From assembly GCA_028287895.1 (NCBI GenBank), contig JAQBOV010000079.1:1-64000 (forward strand): a stretch of DNA of 64,000 nucleotides, read 5' to 3'. Below the pieces are notes generated by a model that was given only the letters and a program-made list of their open reading frames with translations, searched no databases and had not been told where the DNA came from. Below, piece by piece: positions 47,121 through 56,561 of the stretch. Position numbers and translations under genes: made by a program. Position 1 is the first letter of the stretch. Each line of letters begins with the position of its first letter. This DNA comes from Mucilaginibacter sp. GTDB lineage: Bacteria > Bacteroidota > Bacteroidia > Sphingobacteriales > Sphingobacteriaceae.

Positions 47121-47789
47121 ATGATCGACCCCAAAATAGAATCGGCTACGGAAGCTGCTTTAAGTGCTTTTTCCCGCTATAATAGCTTTGATGCAACGCA
47201 ACTTACCGCAAAATTTAAACATCTGTTTGCATCAGATGAGGACTTTTTGAGCAAAGTAGATCTGCTTGACAAAGTTTTTGATGATAACCCGAAGCTGGAA
47301 TCGCTGCGCGAAGTATTTTTTGATCTGCTGATGATCAATTTTTTTAGCGCCGACATAAAGAAGCTGGAAGATGATTACCTGGAAACACAGGAATGGGAAG
47401 AAATAGAAGAGGAGACGCTTGACCGGGGCACAGAGCTTTTAAACATGCTGCTCTATTTAAATGAATGCGCTGATGAAGATATTGAACCTGAACTTGACGA
47501 TTACCTGAAAGAGTTTTTATTGGTTGATGAGGATGAATTCCAGGATGAGTATCGTATTTACGAATCCGTAATTGAAAACCAGATATTAATGGAAAGCCCT
47601 GTGGCGGAAATCAGCCGTGTTGCAAAAGAACTGCCTGAAGATTCGGAAATAAAGGAGATATTTTATCCAATGATGTGCTTTTTTCAGAATGCGGCTACCG
47701 GAGATTATGACAAAGACACCATTGCTGAAAATGCGATAAGCAAGGATTTTGATATGGCTGTGTTGGAAATATTGGTCAGTTTTAATTAG
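47121..47789 (+). CDS. acidic conserved hypothetical protein
   Basis: A 222-residue protein with no signal peptide, strongly acidic (many Glu/Asp, for example EEIEEETLDRG and LVDEDEFQDEYR) and predicted mostly helical. I recognise no family. It begins four bases after the dihydroorotase-like stop and is followed five bases later by DUF4199, so it is part of the operon. It may be a cytoplasmic partner of those proteins. Confidence 0.65.
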   Translation: MIDPKIESATEAALSAFSRYNSFDATQLTAKFKHLFASDEDFLSKVDLLDKVFDDNPKLESLREVFFDLLMINFFSADIKKLEDDYLETQEWEEIEEETLDRGTELLNMLLYLNECADEDIEPELDDYLKEFLLVDEDEFQDEYRIYESVIENQILMESPVAEISRVAKELPEDSEIKEIFYPMMCFFQNAATGDYDKDTIAENAISKDFDMAVLEILVSFN

Positions 47790-47794
47790 GCTAA

Positions 47795-48376
47795 ATGGGG
47801 AATATGAATTCAGTGATCAGGAAAAGAGGTGCCGTTACAGGAATATATTTAGGATTGGTTTTATTGCTGTTGAATTTGGCTTTATATTATTATACGACCA
47901 GGTTAACAGAATCATTTTTTATGATTGCCATTGGCAGTAACATTATCATATTGATTTTAGAAATAGGAGCAACCGTTTGGCTCTGCAATACGCTGAGAAA
48001 CAAAATAGGAGGATACTGGACTTTCAAACAAGCCGTAACCGGCATTTTTATGATGTTTGTTGTGGCGTATGCTATTCAGATTGCTGGTTACGACAATTTG
48101 TTTGCCAAGGTAATTGATAAGAATGTGAGCACTAATATTCACAATGCCTGGGTCAATGCAAATTTAAAGGCGCTTAAAAAAGGAGAAGACCCGAAAATTG
48201 TAAAGCACAGGGGAGAGGTTATTGATAGTAATTATGCTAATCAACAAAAAAGTGGTTCTATGAATTTAAACTACATCATACAAAATATTCTAATTACAAT
48301 AATATTAGGTTTTGTAATCTCCCTTATTTTCGCTGCCTTATTTAAACGAGACCCGCCGTCACAGGTAATATCATAA
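47795..48376 (+). CDS. DUF4199 family membrane protein, copy 1
   Basis: A 193-residue inner-membrane protein with four hydrophobic segments (about 13-30, 37-61, 75-100 and 160-182). The helix-rich layout with a soluble loop between TM3 and TM4 (KNVSTNIHNAW...QQKSGSMNLNYI) matches DUF4199, common in Bacteroidota and of unknown function. The second copy lies 107 bases downstream. A Met ten residues before the first TM gives an alternative start at 47804. Confidence 0.75.
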   Translation: MGNMNSVIRKRGAVTGIYLGLVLLLLNLALYYYTTRLTESFFMIAIGSNIIILILEIGATVWLCNTLRNKIGGYWTFKQAVTGIFMMFVVAYAIQIAGYDNLFAKVIDKNVSTNIHNAWVNANLKALKKGEDPKIVKHRGEVIDSNYANQQKSGSMNLNYIIQNILITIILGFVISLIFAALFKRDPPSQVIS

Positions 48377-48483
48377 CCGGGAAGCTGATAAACTTATAAC
48401 TGCAAAAAGCGGTCAATTAAGATTTTGATATAACAGTATTTAGTATATTAGAGTAATTTATTTAAACGCTAAATTATATCACA

Positions 48484-49029
48484 ATGGAACAATCACCAGC
48501 CAATGCAAACAAAGTAGCCACTAAATGGGCCCTCATTTACGTTTTAACAGCGATCGTTATCACCTACATCATCCAGTTTTCAAATCTTGACCCAAATTCT
48601 TCGGTAAAGTATTTGTCTTATATCCCTTTTATCGCTTTTCTGCTGCTGGCGCAAAAAGAATATAAGGATCAGCTTGGTGGCTATATCAAATTTGGAGAGG
48701 CTTTTTCGGCTGGTTTCAGGTTTGCATTATACTCAGGAATACTGTTGGCCGTATTTATCTATGTTTATCTTACCTTTCTGAGCCCCGAGGTTTTAGCAAA
48801 GGCAATGGAGTCACAAAGAGATAAAATGACCGGGCAGGGTTTATCCAGCGAGCAAATTGACAAAGGAATCGAAATTGGGAAAAAATACGGGGCTATTTTT
48901 GGCGCCATCGGAGCAGCAGTAGCGTATGCTATATTGGGAGTTATAATCGGCTTGATTGGTGCGGCTATCTTCAAAAAAGAGCGTTCAGCCTTTGATCCGG
49001 AACCAACAATAACGGATGCTACTGTTTAA
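48484..49029 (+). CDS. DUF4199 family membrane protein, copy 2
   Basis: A 181-residue DUF4199 protein with four hydrophobic segments. YKDQLGGYIKFGEAFSAGFR is the family motif between TM2 and TM3, and EQIDKGIEIGKKYG lies in the loop before the last helix. It is a paralogue of the preceding protein. A strong bidirectional terminator follows, closing the operon that begins at the BatA-like gene. Confidence 0.8.
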   Translation: MEQSPANANKVATKWALIYVLTAIVITYIIQFSNLDPNSSVKYLSYIPFIAFLLLAQKEYKDQLGGYIKFGEAFSAGFRFALYSGILLAVFIYVYLTFLSPEVLAKAMESQRDKMTGQGLSSEQIDKGIEIGKKYGAIFGAIGAAVAYAILGVIIGLIGAAIFKKERSAFDPEPTITDATV

Positions 49030-49051
49030 TCTGAAAACAAATAATTGCATA

Positions 49052-49091
49052 AAAAAAGCACCCTGTATTTTTATTTTCAGGGTGCTTTTTT
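49052..49091. terminator. bidirectional intrinsic terminator
   Basis: AAAAAAGCACCCTG and CAGGGTGCTTTTTT form an eight-pair GC-rich core with complementary A/T flanks. It lies between the convergent DUF4199 and rseP genes and can stop both. Confidence 0.9.
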
Positions 49092-49109
49092 ATTGAGTGT
49101 ACCAGATTC

Positions 49110-50435
49110 TTATTTCTTCACGATCTGTTTCACAATGTCGTTGCCAAAGGCAAAAACCATCAGGGTGATGAGTAATACAAAGCCGACTATTTGAGCCCGT
49201 TCCAAAAATTTATCGCTCAAAGGTTTGCCTTTTATCATTTCGATAAGCAGGAATAGCGCATGCCCGCCGTCAAGAGCCGGTATAGGCAATAAATTCATCA
49301 ACGCTAATACCATTGACAATAAACCGGTAAGATTCCAGAAACGTACCCAGTCGATATGAGAACCAAACATAACCGCTATACCAATGGGGCTCGAAATAGC
49401 TTTTCGTGCTTTAACCTGGCCGGTAAATACTTTACTTAATGCTTTAGACTGATCAGCAAATGTGCCCCATGCCCTGGATGCGCCTACGGGTAAGGAAGCA
49501 AAGAAGCCATATTTAATGTTTTTATCCTTTGGCGCCTCATATTTGGCGAAAAAGCCAAGGGTGCCATCCGCATTTACTTTTGTAGTTAATTGATTTACGG
49601 CATTATTACGCTTTACCGTCAGTTGCACCTGCTTGTTTTTATTGCCCAGCAATTGGGTCTGCATTTCATCAAAAAATGTGATCCTGTTCCCATTCACTGC
49701 AATAATGCTATCGCCTTTTGCAAGGTGCGCTTTTTGGGCGTTACTACCGGGGTTAATAGAATCAACCACGAATTTCACTCTGGGTTTCACAAACTCAGCG
49801 ATACCGTAATCAGAAAGGTCATTTAAAATCGTGCTGGGCACGGTAATAGACAGATCCTTATTATTGCGCTCAACAGTTAATACACCGTTGCCAAGCAATA
49901 CTTTCGAACTGATCAGCTCATCAAAATATTCAATGCGTTTGCCATTTACTGCAGTTATTTTATCGCCGGGTTTAAGGCCGATTTTTTGGCCGATTACTCC
50001 CGGAGCTATGCCATATTTCAGGTTATCATTAGGCGTATAAGTTTCTCCATATTTCAGGGCCAGTACCCAGAAAATTAAAATACCGAGGATGATATTTACG
50101 GTAACGCCGCCAAGCATTACAATTAAGCGCTGCCAGGCCGGTTTTGAGCGAAACTCCCAGGGTTGCGGCGGGCCGGAAAGCTGCTCGGTATCCATCGATT
50201 CATCGATCATACCGGCAATTTTTACATAACCGCCCAATGGTAGCCAGCCAATACCATACTCCACACCTTTATAATTAAATTTAAACAGGCTTACGCCCCA
50301 GGCATCAAAAAACAGATAGAATTTTTCTACCTTAATGCCAAAGGCGCGTGCCGTTATGAAGTGGCCAAACTCATGCAAAATCACCAAAATTGAAAGACCC
50401 AGTAATAACTGGCCCACCATAATCACTATACTCAT
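49110..50435 (-). CDS. rseP: RIP metalloprotease, site-2 protease
   Basis: Intramembrane zinc protease that releases anti-sigma factors. HEFGH (21-25) supplies the metal ligands and catalytic Glu, and the later NLLPIPALDGGHALF carries the third ligand Asp. Two PDZ regions (about 125-190 and 215-285) contain GQKIGLKPGDKITAVNG and QKAHLAKGDSIIAVNG. Four membrane helices in all. At 441 aa it is full length. It follows dxr by 12 bases, a common order. Confidence 0.96.
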   Translation of the reverse strand: MSIVIMVGQLLLGLSILVILHEFGHFITARAFGIKVEKFYLFFDAWGVSLFKFNYKGVEYGIGWLPLGGYVKIAGMIDESMDTEQLSGPPQPWEFRSKPAWQRLIVMLGGVTVNIILGILIFWVLALKYGETYTPNDNLKYGIAPGVIGQKIGLKPGDKITAVNGKRIEYFDELISSKVLLGNGVLTVERNNKDLSITVPSTILNDLSDYGIAEFVKPRVKFVVDSINPGSNAQKAHLAKGDSIIAVNGNRITFFDEMQTQLLGNKNKQVQLTVKRNNAVNQLTTKVNADGTLGFFAKYEAPKDKNIKYGFFASLPVGASRAWGTFADQSKALSKVFTGQVKARKAISSPIGIAVMFGSHIDWVRFWNLTGLLSMVLALMNLLPIPALDGGHALFLLIEMIKGKPLSDKFLERAQIVGFVLLITLMVFAFGNDIVKQIVKK

Positions 50436-50447
50436 TCCTTATTTATA

Positions 50448-51632
50448 TCAATTAGTAAACGTCTTTAACGGTATTTTTTTTATTAAATTTTGCGCAAATA
50501 TGCGCGTTTCTTTGTCTGTGTTCAAATAATCATCCAGTGTAGGTTTAGCATAAAAGTCAACCTTTTGCATACACTGTTCAATGATATCGCTCATTGCCAG
50601 AAAGCTAAGCCCATTGTTCAAAAAGCCTGCCACTGCAATTTCGTTGGCTGCATTAATGATACATGGCATATTACCGCCTTGTTTTAGGGCATCAAAGGCT
50701 AAAGCAAGGCTCCGAAATGTCTTTATGTCAGGTTTCTCAAAGGTCAGGTTTGGATAATTGGCGAAATCGAACCTTTTAAAATTGTTTTTTATCCTCTCGG
50801 GATAAGCCAGGGCATATTGAATGGGTAGTTTCATGTCCGGCAGGCCCATTTGCGCTTTGATGGAGCCATCCCTGAACTGTACCATTGAGTGAATGACCGA
50901 TTGAGGATGTACAATAATATCGATCTGGTTAACATCCAAATTAAACAACCATTTGGCCTCGATAACCTCAAGTCCCTTATTCATCAAGGATGCTGAATCG
51001 ACAGTGATCTTGGCGCCCATCACCCAGTTGGGGTGTTTTAAGGCGTCTTCGCGTGTTACTTCTGCCAAAAATTCCAAACTTTTGCCCCTGAAAGGGCCAC
51101 CCGAAGCGGTCAATATGATCTTTTCAACAGATTGGCTTTGTTCACCTGCAAGGCACTGAAAAATGGCAGAGTGTTCTGAGTCGACCGGTAATATATTGAT
51201 ATTGTGTTGTTTGGCCAGGTCGGTTATCAGTTCGCCCGCAACTACCAGTGTCTCTTTATTAGCCAGTGCAATGTCCTTGCCTGCTTTTATTGCATTAATG
51301 GTAGGTTCCAATCCCGCAAAGCCAACCATCGCCGTAAGCACCATATCGATTTCGGGATGGCTGACAATATCTTTGATAGCATCTGCACCTGATAGCACTT
51401 TTACATTGGTTGATGCCAATGCTTCCTGTACCCTTGAATAATATTTTTCATTACAGATAATTGCATAGGCAGGATCAAATTTTAATGCCTGTTGTATAAG
51501 CAGTTCAGCATTATTTTGCGCTGTTAGAACAAAGGCTCTGAATAGCGAGGGGTTTTCACCCGCTACTTCCAAAGCTTGTGTGCCAATGCTGCCTGTAGAA
51601 CCTAATATTGCGATGTTTTTTATTATACTCAC
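50448..51632 (-). CDS. dxr: 1-deoxy-D-xylulose 5-phosphate reductoisomerase
   Basis: Converts DXP to MEP with NADPH in the methylerythritol phosphate isoprenoid pathway. The NADPH loop is ILGSTGSIGTQALEV, ALANKETLVVAGEL follows, and the metal/substrate region reads LPVDSEHSAIFQCL and SGGPFRGKS. VDSASLMNKGLEVIEAKWLF is a family hallmark. At 394 aa it is full length. The start is GTG at 51632, next to a repeat-like hairpin. It is upstream of rseP. Confidence 0.96.
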   Translation of the reverse strand: MSIIKNIAILGSTGSIGTQALEVAGENPSLFRAFVLTAQNNAELLIQQALKFDPAYAIICNEKYYSRVQEALASTNVKVLSGADAIKDIVSHPEIDMVLTAMVGFAGLEPTINAIKAGKDIALANKETLVVAGELITDLAKQHNINILPVDSEHSAIFQCLAGEQSQSVEKIILTASGGPFRGKSLEFLAEVTREDALKHPNWVMGAKITVDSASLMNKGLEVIEAKWLFNLDVNQIDIIVHPQSVIHSMVQFRDGSIKAQMGLPDMKLPIQYALAYPERIKNNFKRFDFANYPNLTFEKPDIKTFRSLALAFDALKQGGNMPCIINAANEIAVAGFLNNGLSFLAMSDIIEQCMQKVDFYAKPTLDDYLNTDKETRIFAQNLIKKIPLKTFTN

Positions 51633-51637
51633 TAAAC

Positions 51638-51676
51638 AAGCCCCTCTTTAAATCTCTCCCCGGTAGGGAGAGGCTT
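51638..51676. repeat. palindromic repeat before dxr (CCCCTCT...GGGAGAG type)
   Basis: CTCTCCC (51654-51660) and GGGAGAG (51666-51672) pair over CGGTA, extended by AAGCC/GGCTT outside. The sequence resembles a palindromic element I recall as frequent between genes in this phylum. It lies between GH3 and dxr, six bases from the dxr start, and could shape dxr expression. Confidence 0.6.
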
Positions 51677-51713
51677 TACCTTATAATCGATGATATTCTT
51701 TCTATTCATGATG

Positions 51714-53261
51714 TTATTCGTCATGTCCTTTCCTTCCGGGCAAAGGGTTGTGGATAGGGGCTATGTACTTTTTCAACTCATCCGCTATCTTCCTGTCATT
51801 TGATAATCTGGGCACTTTGTTTTGCCCGCCCAGCTTTCCCTGCGAACGCATGTAATTGATGAACGCGTCCTTTTCAAGGCTTTGGATAATCAAAGGTTGC
51901 AAAATGTTACCTTCTATCAGGTCAAAATAGTAAATATTTTTCTTTTGGAGGGCTTTATCCACTTTTAAGGCCAAAGCTTTCAGGTCGGCAGGCTTTTTAC
52001 CAAACTCAATGAACCATTCATGATAGGGTAATTCGCCTTTTGCAGGGTTTACCTGCGGTGCCACCGTAAATTCAATCACGTCTATGCCTTGTTCATTTGC
52101 TACGGTCATTAATGCCTGCTCCACTTCTTCGCCAATCACATGCTCGCCAAAGGCAGAAATATAATGTTTAATGCGGCCGGTTACCATAATCCGGTACGGG
52201 TCTTTCGATATAAACTTTATCGTATCGCCAATACTGTACCCCCATAAACCTGCAGTAGTGTTTAGTATCAGCGCGTAATTTTTGTCCAGTTCAACATCCT
52301 GAAGACTTAAACGTGCCGGATTTTCATTAAAGTATTCATCCGCAGGAATAAACTCATAAAACATGCCGGAATCAGTCAATAACAACAGCCCTTTTCCGTT
52401 TTGTGAATCCTGGAAAGCAATAAAACCTTCGGAGGCGGGGTAGGTTTCAATCGAATCAATCGCAAAGCCGATGCTTTCTTCAATACGTGCACGATAGGGC
52501 TCATAATTCACGCCGCCGTACACAAATAATTTAAAATTGGGGAATATGTCTTTGATTTTCTTCCCCCCTGTTTTCCCTGACAGTCTGTCGAAATACATCT
52601 GGCACCAGGGCGGGATACCCGATATCAGGCGCATATCCGCATGAATGGTTTCATCAACTATTGCGTCCACCTTTTGCTCCCAGTCTTCAATACAATTGAT
52701 CTGATAGCTTGGCAGACGATTTTTTTGAAGATAGGCAGGTACCAGGTTGGCCACAATGCCTGATAATCGCCCGACAGAAATTCCGGCTTTTTTATCCAGC
52801 ACCGGACTTCCCTGCAGGAAGATCATTTTACCATTTACAAAATCAGCGTTCCCGGTTTCGTGGATATAACTAAGCAGGGCATTTCGTGCCGCTTTAATAT
52901 GTTCAGGCATGCTTTCCTTTGAGATAGGGATATATTTTACCCCCGAGGTAGTGCCTGAGGTTTTAGCAAGATATTCTGGCTTGTCTGGCCATAAAACGTC
53001 CGGCTCGCCGTGTGTTATGCGGTCAATATAGGGCCGCAGATCTTCATAATCGCGTACAGGCACCTGCTTTTTAAAATCGTCATACGATGCGATCCGTTCA
53101 AATTGATGGTCACGTCCGAAAGAAGTATGCTTAGCGCGGGCAATCAGATATGAAAACGTTTTCTGCTGCAAAGCAAGGGAATTATTACGGATGTGATTCA
53201 GATCTTTATTAATCCAGGCCGCCAATATCCGACTCAATGCAGCTTTTAAACCCATGATCAA
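51714..53261 (-). CDS. GH3 family acyl-amido synthetase
   Basis: A 515-residue member of the GH3 fold (ANL superfamily), which adenylates a carboxylic acid and joins it to an amino acid. YLAKTSGTTSGVKYIPIS is the P-loop. SAFGEHVIGEEVEQALM lies where the hinge to the C-terminal domain begins, and NTTAGLWGYSIGDTIKF is a family motif. Substrates in bacteria are unknown. It overlaps the upstream membrane protein by four bases, so both are in one operon with the two glycosyltransferases. Confidence 0.92.
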   Translation of the reverse strand: MIMGLKAALSRILAAWINKDLNHIRNNSLALQQKTFSYLIARAKHTSFGRDHQFERIASYDDFKKQVPVRDYEDLRPYIDRITHGEPDVLWPDKPEYLAKTSGTTSGVKYIPISKESMPEHIKAARNALLSYIHETGNADFVNGKMIFLQGSPVLDKKAGISVGRLSGIVANLVPAYLQKNRLPSYQINCIEDWEQKVDAIVDETIHADMRLISGIPPWCQMYFDRLSGKTGGKKIKDIFPNFKLFVYGGVNYEPYRARIEESIGFAIDSIETYPASEGFIAFQDSQNGKGLLLLTDSGMFYEFIPADEYFNENPARLSLQDVELDKNYALILNTTAGLWGYSIGDTIKFISKDPYRIMVTGRIKHYISAFGEHVIGEEVEQALMTVANEQGIDVIEFTVAPQVNPAKGELPYHEWFIEFGKKPADLKALALKVDKALQKKNIYYFDLIEGNILQPLIIQSLEKDAFINYMRSQGKLGGQNKVPRLSNDRKIADELKKYIAPIHNPLPGRKGHDE

Positions 53262-53986
53262 ATTGTTTCGGTAAGATCATCATCAACGTCCTGGTGGCTG
53301 TAGATGAGTTTGCGGTAAGTAACAGCCAGGATGATATTTACAAAAGGGTAGCTGAATACGATTGTAACAGATACAAGGGGATAATACTGAGAAATTTTAG
53401 CCGGTAAGGCAATCAGCAATAGTATAATTGCCAATATAACCAACACTTTTAAAACCACCCCTCTGGTTAACCGGAAACTTTGCTTCAACGACTCGATAGG
53501 GCCGGAATGGTCATCAACTATAAAAGTATTGAAAAACATAATGCGCAAAAACAGGTATAGTGCGCCTATAACACCTACGGTCTTAATTACATCATTGGCC
53601 CAGGGATACTTTTCCATGTATTCAACCAATACTGCGAAGTTGGTGATGATAAATGCCAGGATAAAAGCGACAGCGAGGTAACTGATGATCATTTTGAAAT
53701 CAGGAAGCACCTGCTTAAACTCAAATTCATAGTATTCACTATCTATTAATGTGAAAATGAGCTTGTATAACCCCAGTGTAGTATAGGCCTGTGTAAGTAC
53801 CAGGATAAAGGAGACAAACATTTTACCCGCAAATGCCTCAGGGGCAACGATCAGCTCCACCATTAGTCCTAACAGAAACAATAAAATGAAAGATACAACC
53901 GAAAAAACGATGATCGTTATAAAGTTTCTTTTAAAAATATACCAGGCAGTTTTAATAGTGTCTGCAATCGAAAAGGGGTGATACAT
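53258..53986 (-). CDS. integral membrane protein of unknown function
   Basis: A 242-residue protein with about six hydrophobic helices (roughly 22-45, 55-80, 90-112, 130-150, 172-190 and 200-222). YHPFSIADTIKTAWYIFKRNF at the N terminus resembles the start of glycerophosphodiesterase-membrane-domain and DUF975-like proteins. I cannot name a function. The stop overlaps the GH3 start (ATGA), and the upstream glycosyltransferase ends eight bases before it, which suggests envelope-related work. Confidence 0.65.
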   Translation of the reverse strand: MYHPFSIADTIKTAWYIFKRNFITIIVFSVVSFILLFLLGLMVELIVAPEAFAGKMFVSFILVLTQAYTTLGLYKLIFTLIDSEYYEFEFKQVLPDFKMIISYLAVAFILAFIITNFAVLVEYMEKYPWANDVIKTVGVIGALYLFLRIMFFNTFIVDDHSGPIESLKQSFRLTRGVVLKVLVILAIILLLIALPAKISQYYPLVSVTIVFSYPFVNIILAVTYRKLIYSHQDVDDDLTETI

Positions 53987-53993
53987 ACTCGGC

Positions 53994-54962
53994 TTATGAT
54001 CTTTTTAATACTATGCGTTTCCAAAAATCCTGCATAAATCCTAACCCGTAGGCTATCAATTGAGTAAAGGAAGCTATAATGCTCAAAAATGCAACTTTTG
54101 CTGATTTATTTCTCCACCAGGCATGAAAAAATATTAACAAAATAATAATAGCTAAAATAAAGTTACATAATTCTGCTATTTTCCAACCGAACACATTGGC
54201 AATCAGGGAAAAAAGAAGCCCAAGGGTGAACACCGCAGGGAAGAAGTGCACTAATTTTAACTCTTTTGGATAGAATTTGTAAACGTTGATACGCGCTCGC
54301 CCGAAGAAATGCAATTGCTTGTAAAATTGTAAAAAATTAGTCCTGCGCTTGTGATAAACTTTGGCATCAGGTATAAGCCCGATCTTATATCCCATAGAAT
54401 GGATGCGGATACTGTATTCAATATCCTCGCCCGAACGGGTAATAATAAATCCGCCGGCTTTTTCCCATACCTGGCGCGAGATACCCATGTTAAAGCTGCG
54501 CGGATGAAACTGCCCAATGCCTTTTTTATTGCCCCTGATGCCCCCGGTAGTAAACGGCGAGGTCATGGAATAACTGATGGCTTTTTGTACGGCTGTGAAG
54601 GAAGGATGCGCATCATCCGGGCCCCCATAAGCATCCAGCCAGTTGGTATTCAAATAATCACTAACTATCTGCAAATAATCGGGTGGTATCAGGCAATCCG
54701 AGTCGAAAATAATAAAGTAATCGCCTTTTGCCCGTTCAAAGCCGTAATTACGGGTAAAACCCTGTCCCTCATTCGCCTTTACAAAATAGCTGACATTCAG
54801 CTTATCGGCAAAGTTTTTCACAATTTTTGCTGCGTCATTCACCGAACCATCCTCAATCACCAGCACTTCAAACTGCTTATAGGTTTGTTGTGTAAGCGTT
54901 TCAAGCAGTTCTTTAATTTCCTGTGGACGGTTGTATAGGGGAATGATGATGGAAAAAAACAT
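53994..54962 (-). CDS. family 2 glycosyltransferase, membrane-associated
   Basis: A 322-residue GT2 enzyme. FFSIIIPLYNRPQEIKELLE is the nucleotide-sugar-binding start, VLVIEDGS and IIFDSDCLIPPDY hold the metal DxD-like residues, and GEDIEYSIRIHSMGY is the catalytic ED motif. Two membrane helices near the C terminus (about 235-285). The donor and acceptor sugars are unknown. Middle of the GT2/GT2/membrane protein/GH3 operon. A repeat-rich spacer separates it from the next GT2. Confidence 0.9.
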   Translation of the reverse strand: MFFSIIIPLYNRPQEIKELLETLTQQTYKQFEVLVIEDGSVNDAAKIVKNFADKLNVSYFVKANEGQGFTRNYGFERAKGDYFIIFDSDCLIPPDYLQIVSDYLNTNWLDAYGGPDDAHPSFTAVQKAISYSMTSPFTTGGIRGNKKGIGQFHPRSFNMGISRQVWEKAGGFIITRSGEDIEYSIRIHSMGYKIGLIPDAKVYHKRRTNFLQFYKQLHFFGRARINVYKFYPKELKLVHFFPAVFTLGLLFSLIANVFGWKIAELCNFILAIIILLIFFHAWWRNKSAKVAFLSIIASFTQLIAYGLGFMQDFWKRIVLKRS

Positions 54963-54969
54963 GCTTTTA

Positions 54970-55112
54970 AATGTGCAAATATGAGGATGTGAAAATGCGT
55001 GGATTAATGGGCAAATGTGCTAATATGCAGATGTGCAAATTACTTGATTTCAAGCTATAAATATTTAGTTTTTCTATCATTTGCACATTCGAAATCTGCA
55101 CATTGGCACATC
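54970..55112. repeat. TGCACAT repeat cluster forming a long imperfect stem
   Basis: Left units (GCAAATGTGC...GCAGATGTGCAAAT, 55011-55040) are reverse complements of the right units (ATTTGCACAT...TCTGCACATTGGCACAT, 55079-55112). More ATGTGCAAAT copies lie at 54970. It sits between two GT2 genes. Confidence 0.6.
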
Positions 55113-56061
55113 AAACCGTTTCCTCTACCTGGTAATTATTGCGGTCATGCGAGCTGCGGGCAACCAGTTCGGCAACAAAGCCGGTTAAAAATAGTTGTGA
55201 ACCCAATATGATGGCTACCAGGGCAATATAAAATAAAGGCTGCGCTGTAATGTCCCTGAACTTTAAACCGTGGGCGATATCATATAGTTTTTGAGAGATC
55301 ATCCAAATGGTAATAACGGTTCCGGCAAAGAAGCTCAATACGCCCATGCTGCCAAAAAAGTGCATCGGGCGTTTGCCGAATTTTCCGACAAAAAATATAG
55401 ATAACAGATCTAAAAAGCCATTTACAAAGCGGCTCATGCCAAATTTGGTTTTTCCGTATTTACGCGGACGGTGCTCCACTATCTGTTCGCCGATCTTTGA
55501 AAAGCCGGCCCACTTGGCAATAACGGGGATATAGCGGTGCATTTCGCCGTAAACTTCAATATTTTTTACTACGGCATTACGATAAGCCTTCAAGCCGCAA
55601 TTGAAATCGTGCAGATTAGGTATTCCGGACATCCTGCGGGTAACTGCATTGAAAAACTTAGTAGGGATCGTTTTACTTATCGGATCATAGCGTTTGGCCT
55701 TCCAGCCGGATACCAGGTCGTAGTTATCTTCAGTAATACGGCGGTAAAGCTGCGGGATCTCGTCCGGGCTGTCCTGAAGGTCGGCATCCATTGTGATCAC
55801 CACATCGCCTTTGGCAGCTTCAAAACCAACATTCAGTGCTGCCGACTTGCCGTAATTACGCCGGAACTTTATGCCCCGGATAAAAGGGTCATTTCCCTTT
55901 AATTTAACGATCATGTCCCATGAGCCATCTTTGCTGCCGTCATCAACAAGGATAATTTCGTAAGTAAAGCTGTTTTCGAGCATCACACGGCTTATCCACG
56001 ATGTTAACTCCGGTAATGATTCTACTTCATTATATAATGGTACTACAACTGATATATCCAT
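55111..56061 (-). CDS. family 2 glycosyltransferase, DPM1/GtrB-like
   Basis: A 316-residue GT2 enzyme with two C-terminal membrane helices, like GtrB/ArnC and dolichol-phosphate mannose synthases that load a sugar on a lipid carrier. ISVVVPLYNEVESLPEL, LVDDGSKDGSWDMI, DADLQDSPDEIPQLY and FRRNYGKSAALNVGFEAAKG are family motifs. VEHRPRKYGKTKFGMSRF is the membrane-near motif of DPM-type enzymes. Likely uses an undecaprenyl phosphate acceptor. First gene of the operon. Confidence 0.93.
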   Translation of the reverse strand: MDISVVVPLYNEVESLPELTSWISRVMLENSFTYEIILVDDGSKDGSWDMIVKLKGNDPFIRGIKFRRNYGKSAALNVGFEAAKGDVVITMDADLQDSPDEIPQLYRRITEDNYDLVSGWKAKRYDPISKTIPTKFFNAVTRRMSGIPNLHDFNCGLKAYRNAVVKNIEVYGEMHRYIPVIAKWAGFSKIGEQIVEHRPRKYGKTKFGMSRFVNGFLDLLSIFFVGKFGKRPMHFFGSMGVLSFFAGTVITIWMISQKLYDIAHGLKFRDITAQPLFYIALVAIILGSQLFLTGFVAELVARSSHDRNNYQVEETV

Positions 56062-56561
56062 TGATCAGGGATGAGACTGGAGATATGATATTTATCCAAT
56101 CATCTGCAAAAATATAAAATAATGTGAGTAGTTGATGGGGGAGTTGATTGGGTTGATGAAGGGAGTTTGTGTTGATTGAGGTAGAACGGGTTGAATTGAG
56201 TTGAATTAGCTAAACTGTGAATGTTAAAGTTTTCTTTTTTGCAGAAAATTTATGTTCGCTTAAACTTTATCACAAATATCGAAGAAAGCCGCTCCGATCC
56301 AAAAAGAAGCAAAGAACAATAATATACAAGGGACTTTTTTTTATCCTTTGTTACTAATAAGGACGGAAATTAAGCGGCGTAAAAGTGATCAGGGGTATCG
56401 GTGGCGGCTGCGATGAACAACCCCTGAGCGTTCTTAAAATGTCACCATCATGGCGGCCCGGTATCCATTTGGAATGCCCCTGCGTGTGGTATATACAATG
56501 CCGCTTAGCTTTACTTTGAAAAGTATAAATAAACGCAAAGTGTTCTTGTAAGAGATTTCCG
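56062..56561. other. 500-bp region without a recognised gene
   Basis: Between the GT2 gene and the deacetylase gene. It begins with a GTTGA-rich low-complexity stretch (about 56125-56210). The rest has no reading frame or RNA gene I can support. A possible degraded frame on the minus strand (56340-56540) did not match any family known to me. Confidence 0.5.

Noticed and set aside
56340..56540. Possible degraded minus-strand gene
   Set aside because: Translations in all minus-strand frames contain stops and resemble no family I know.
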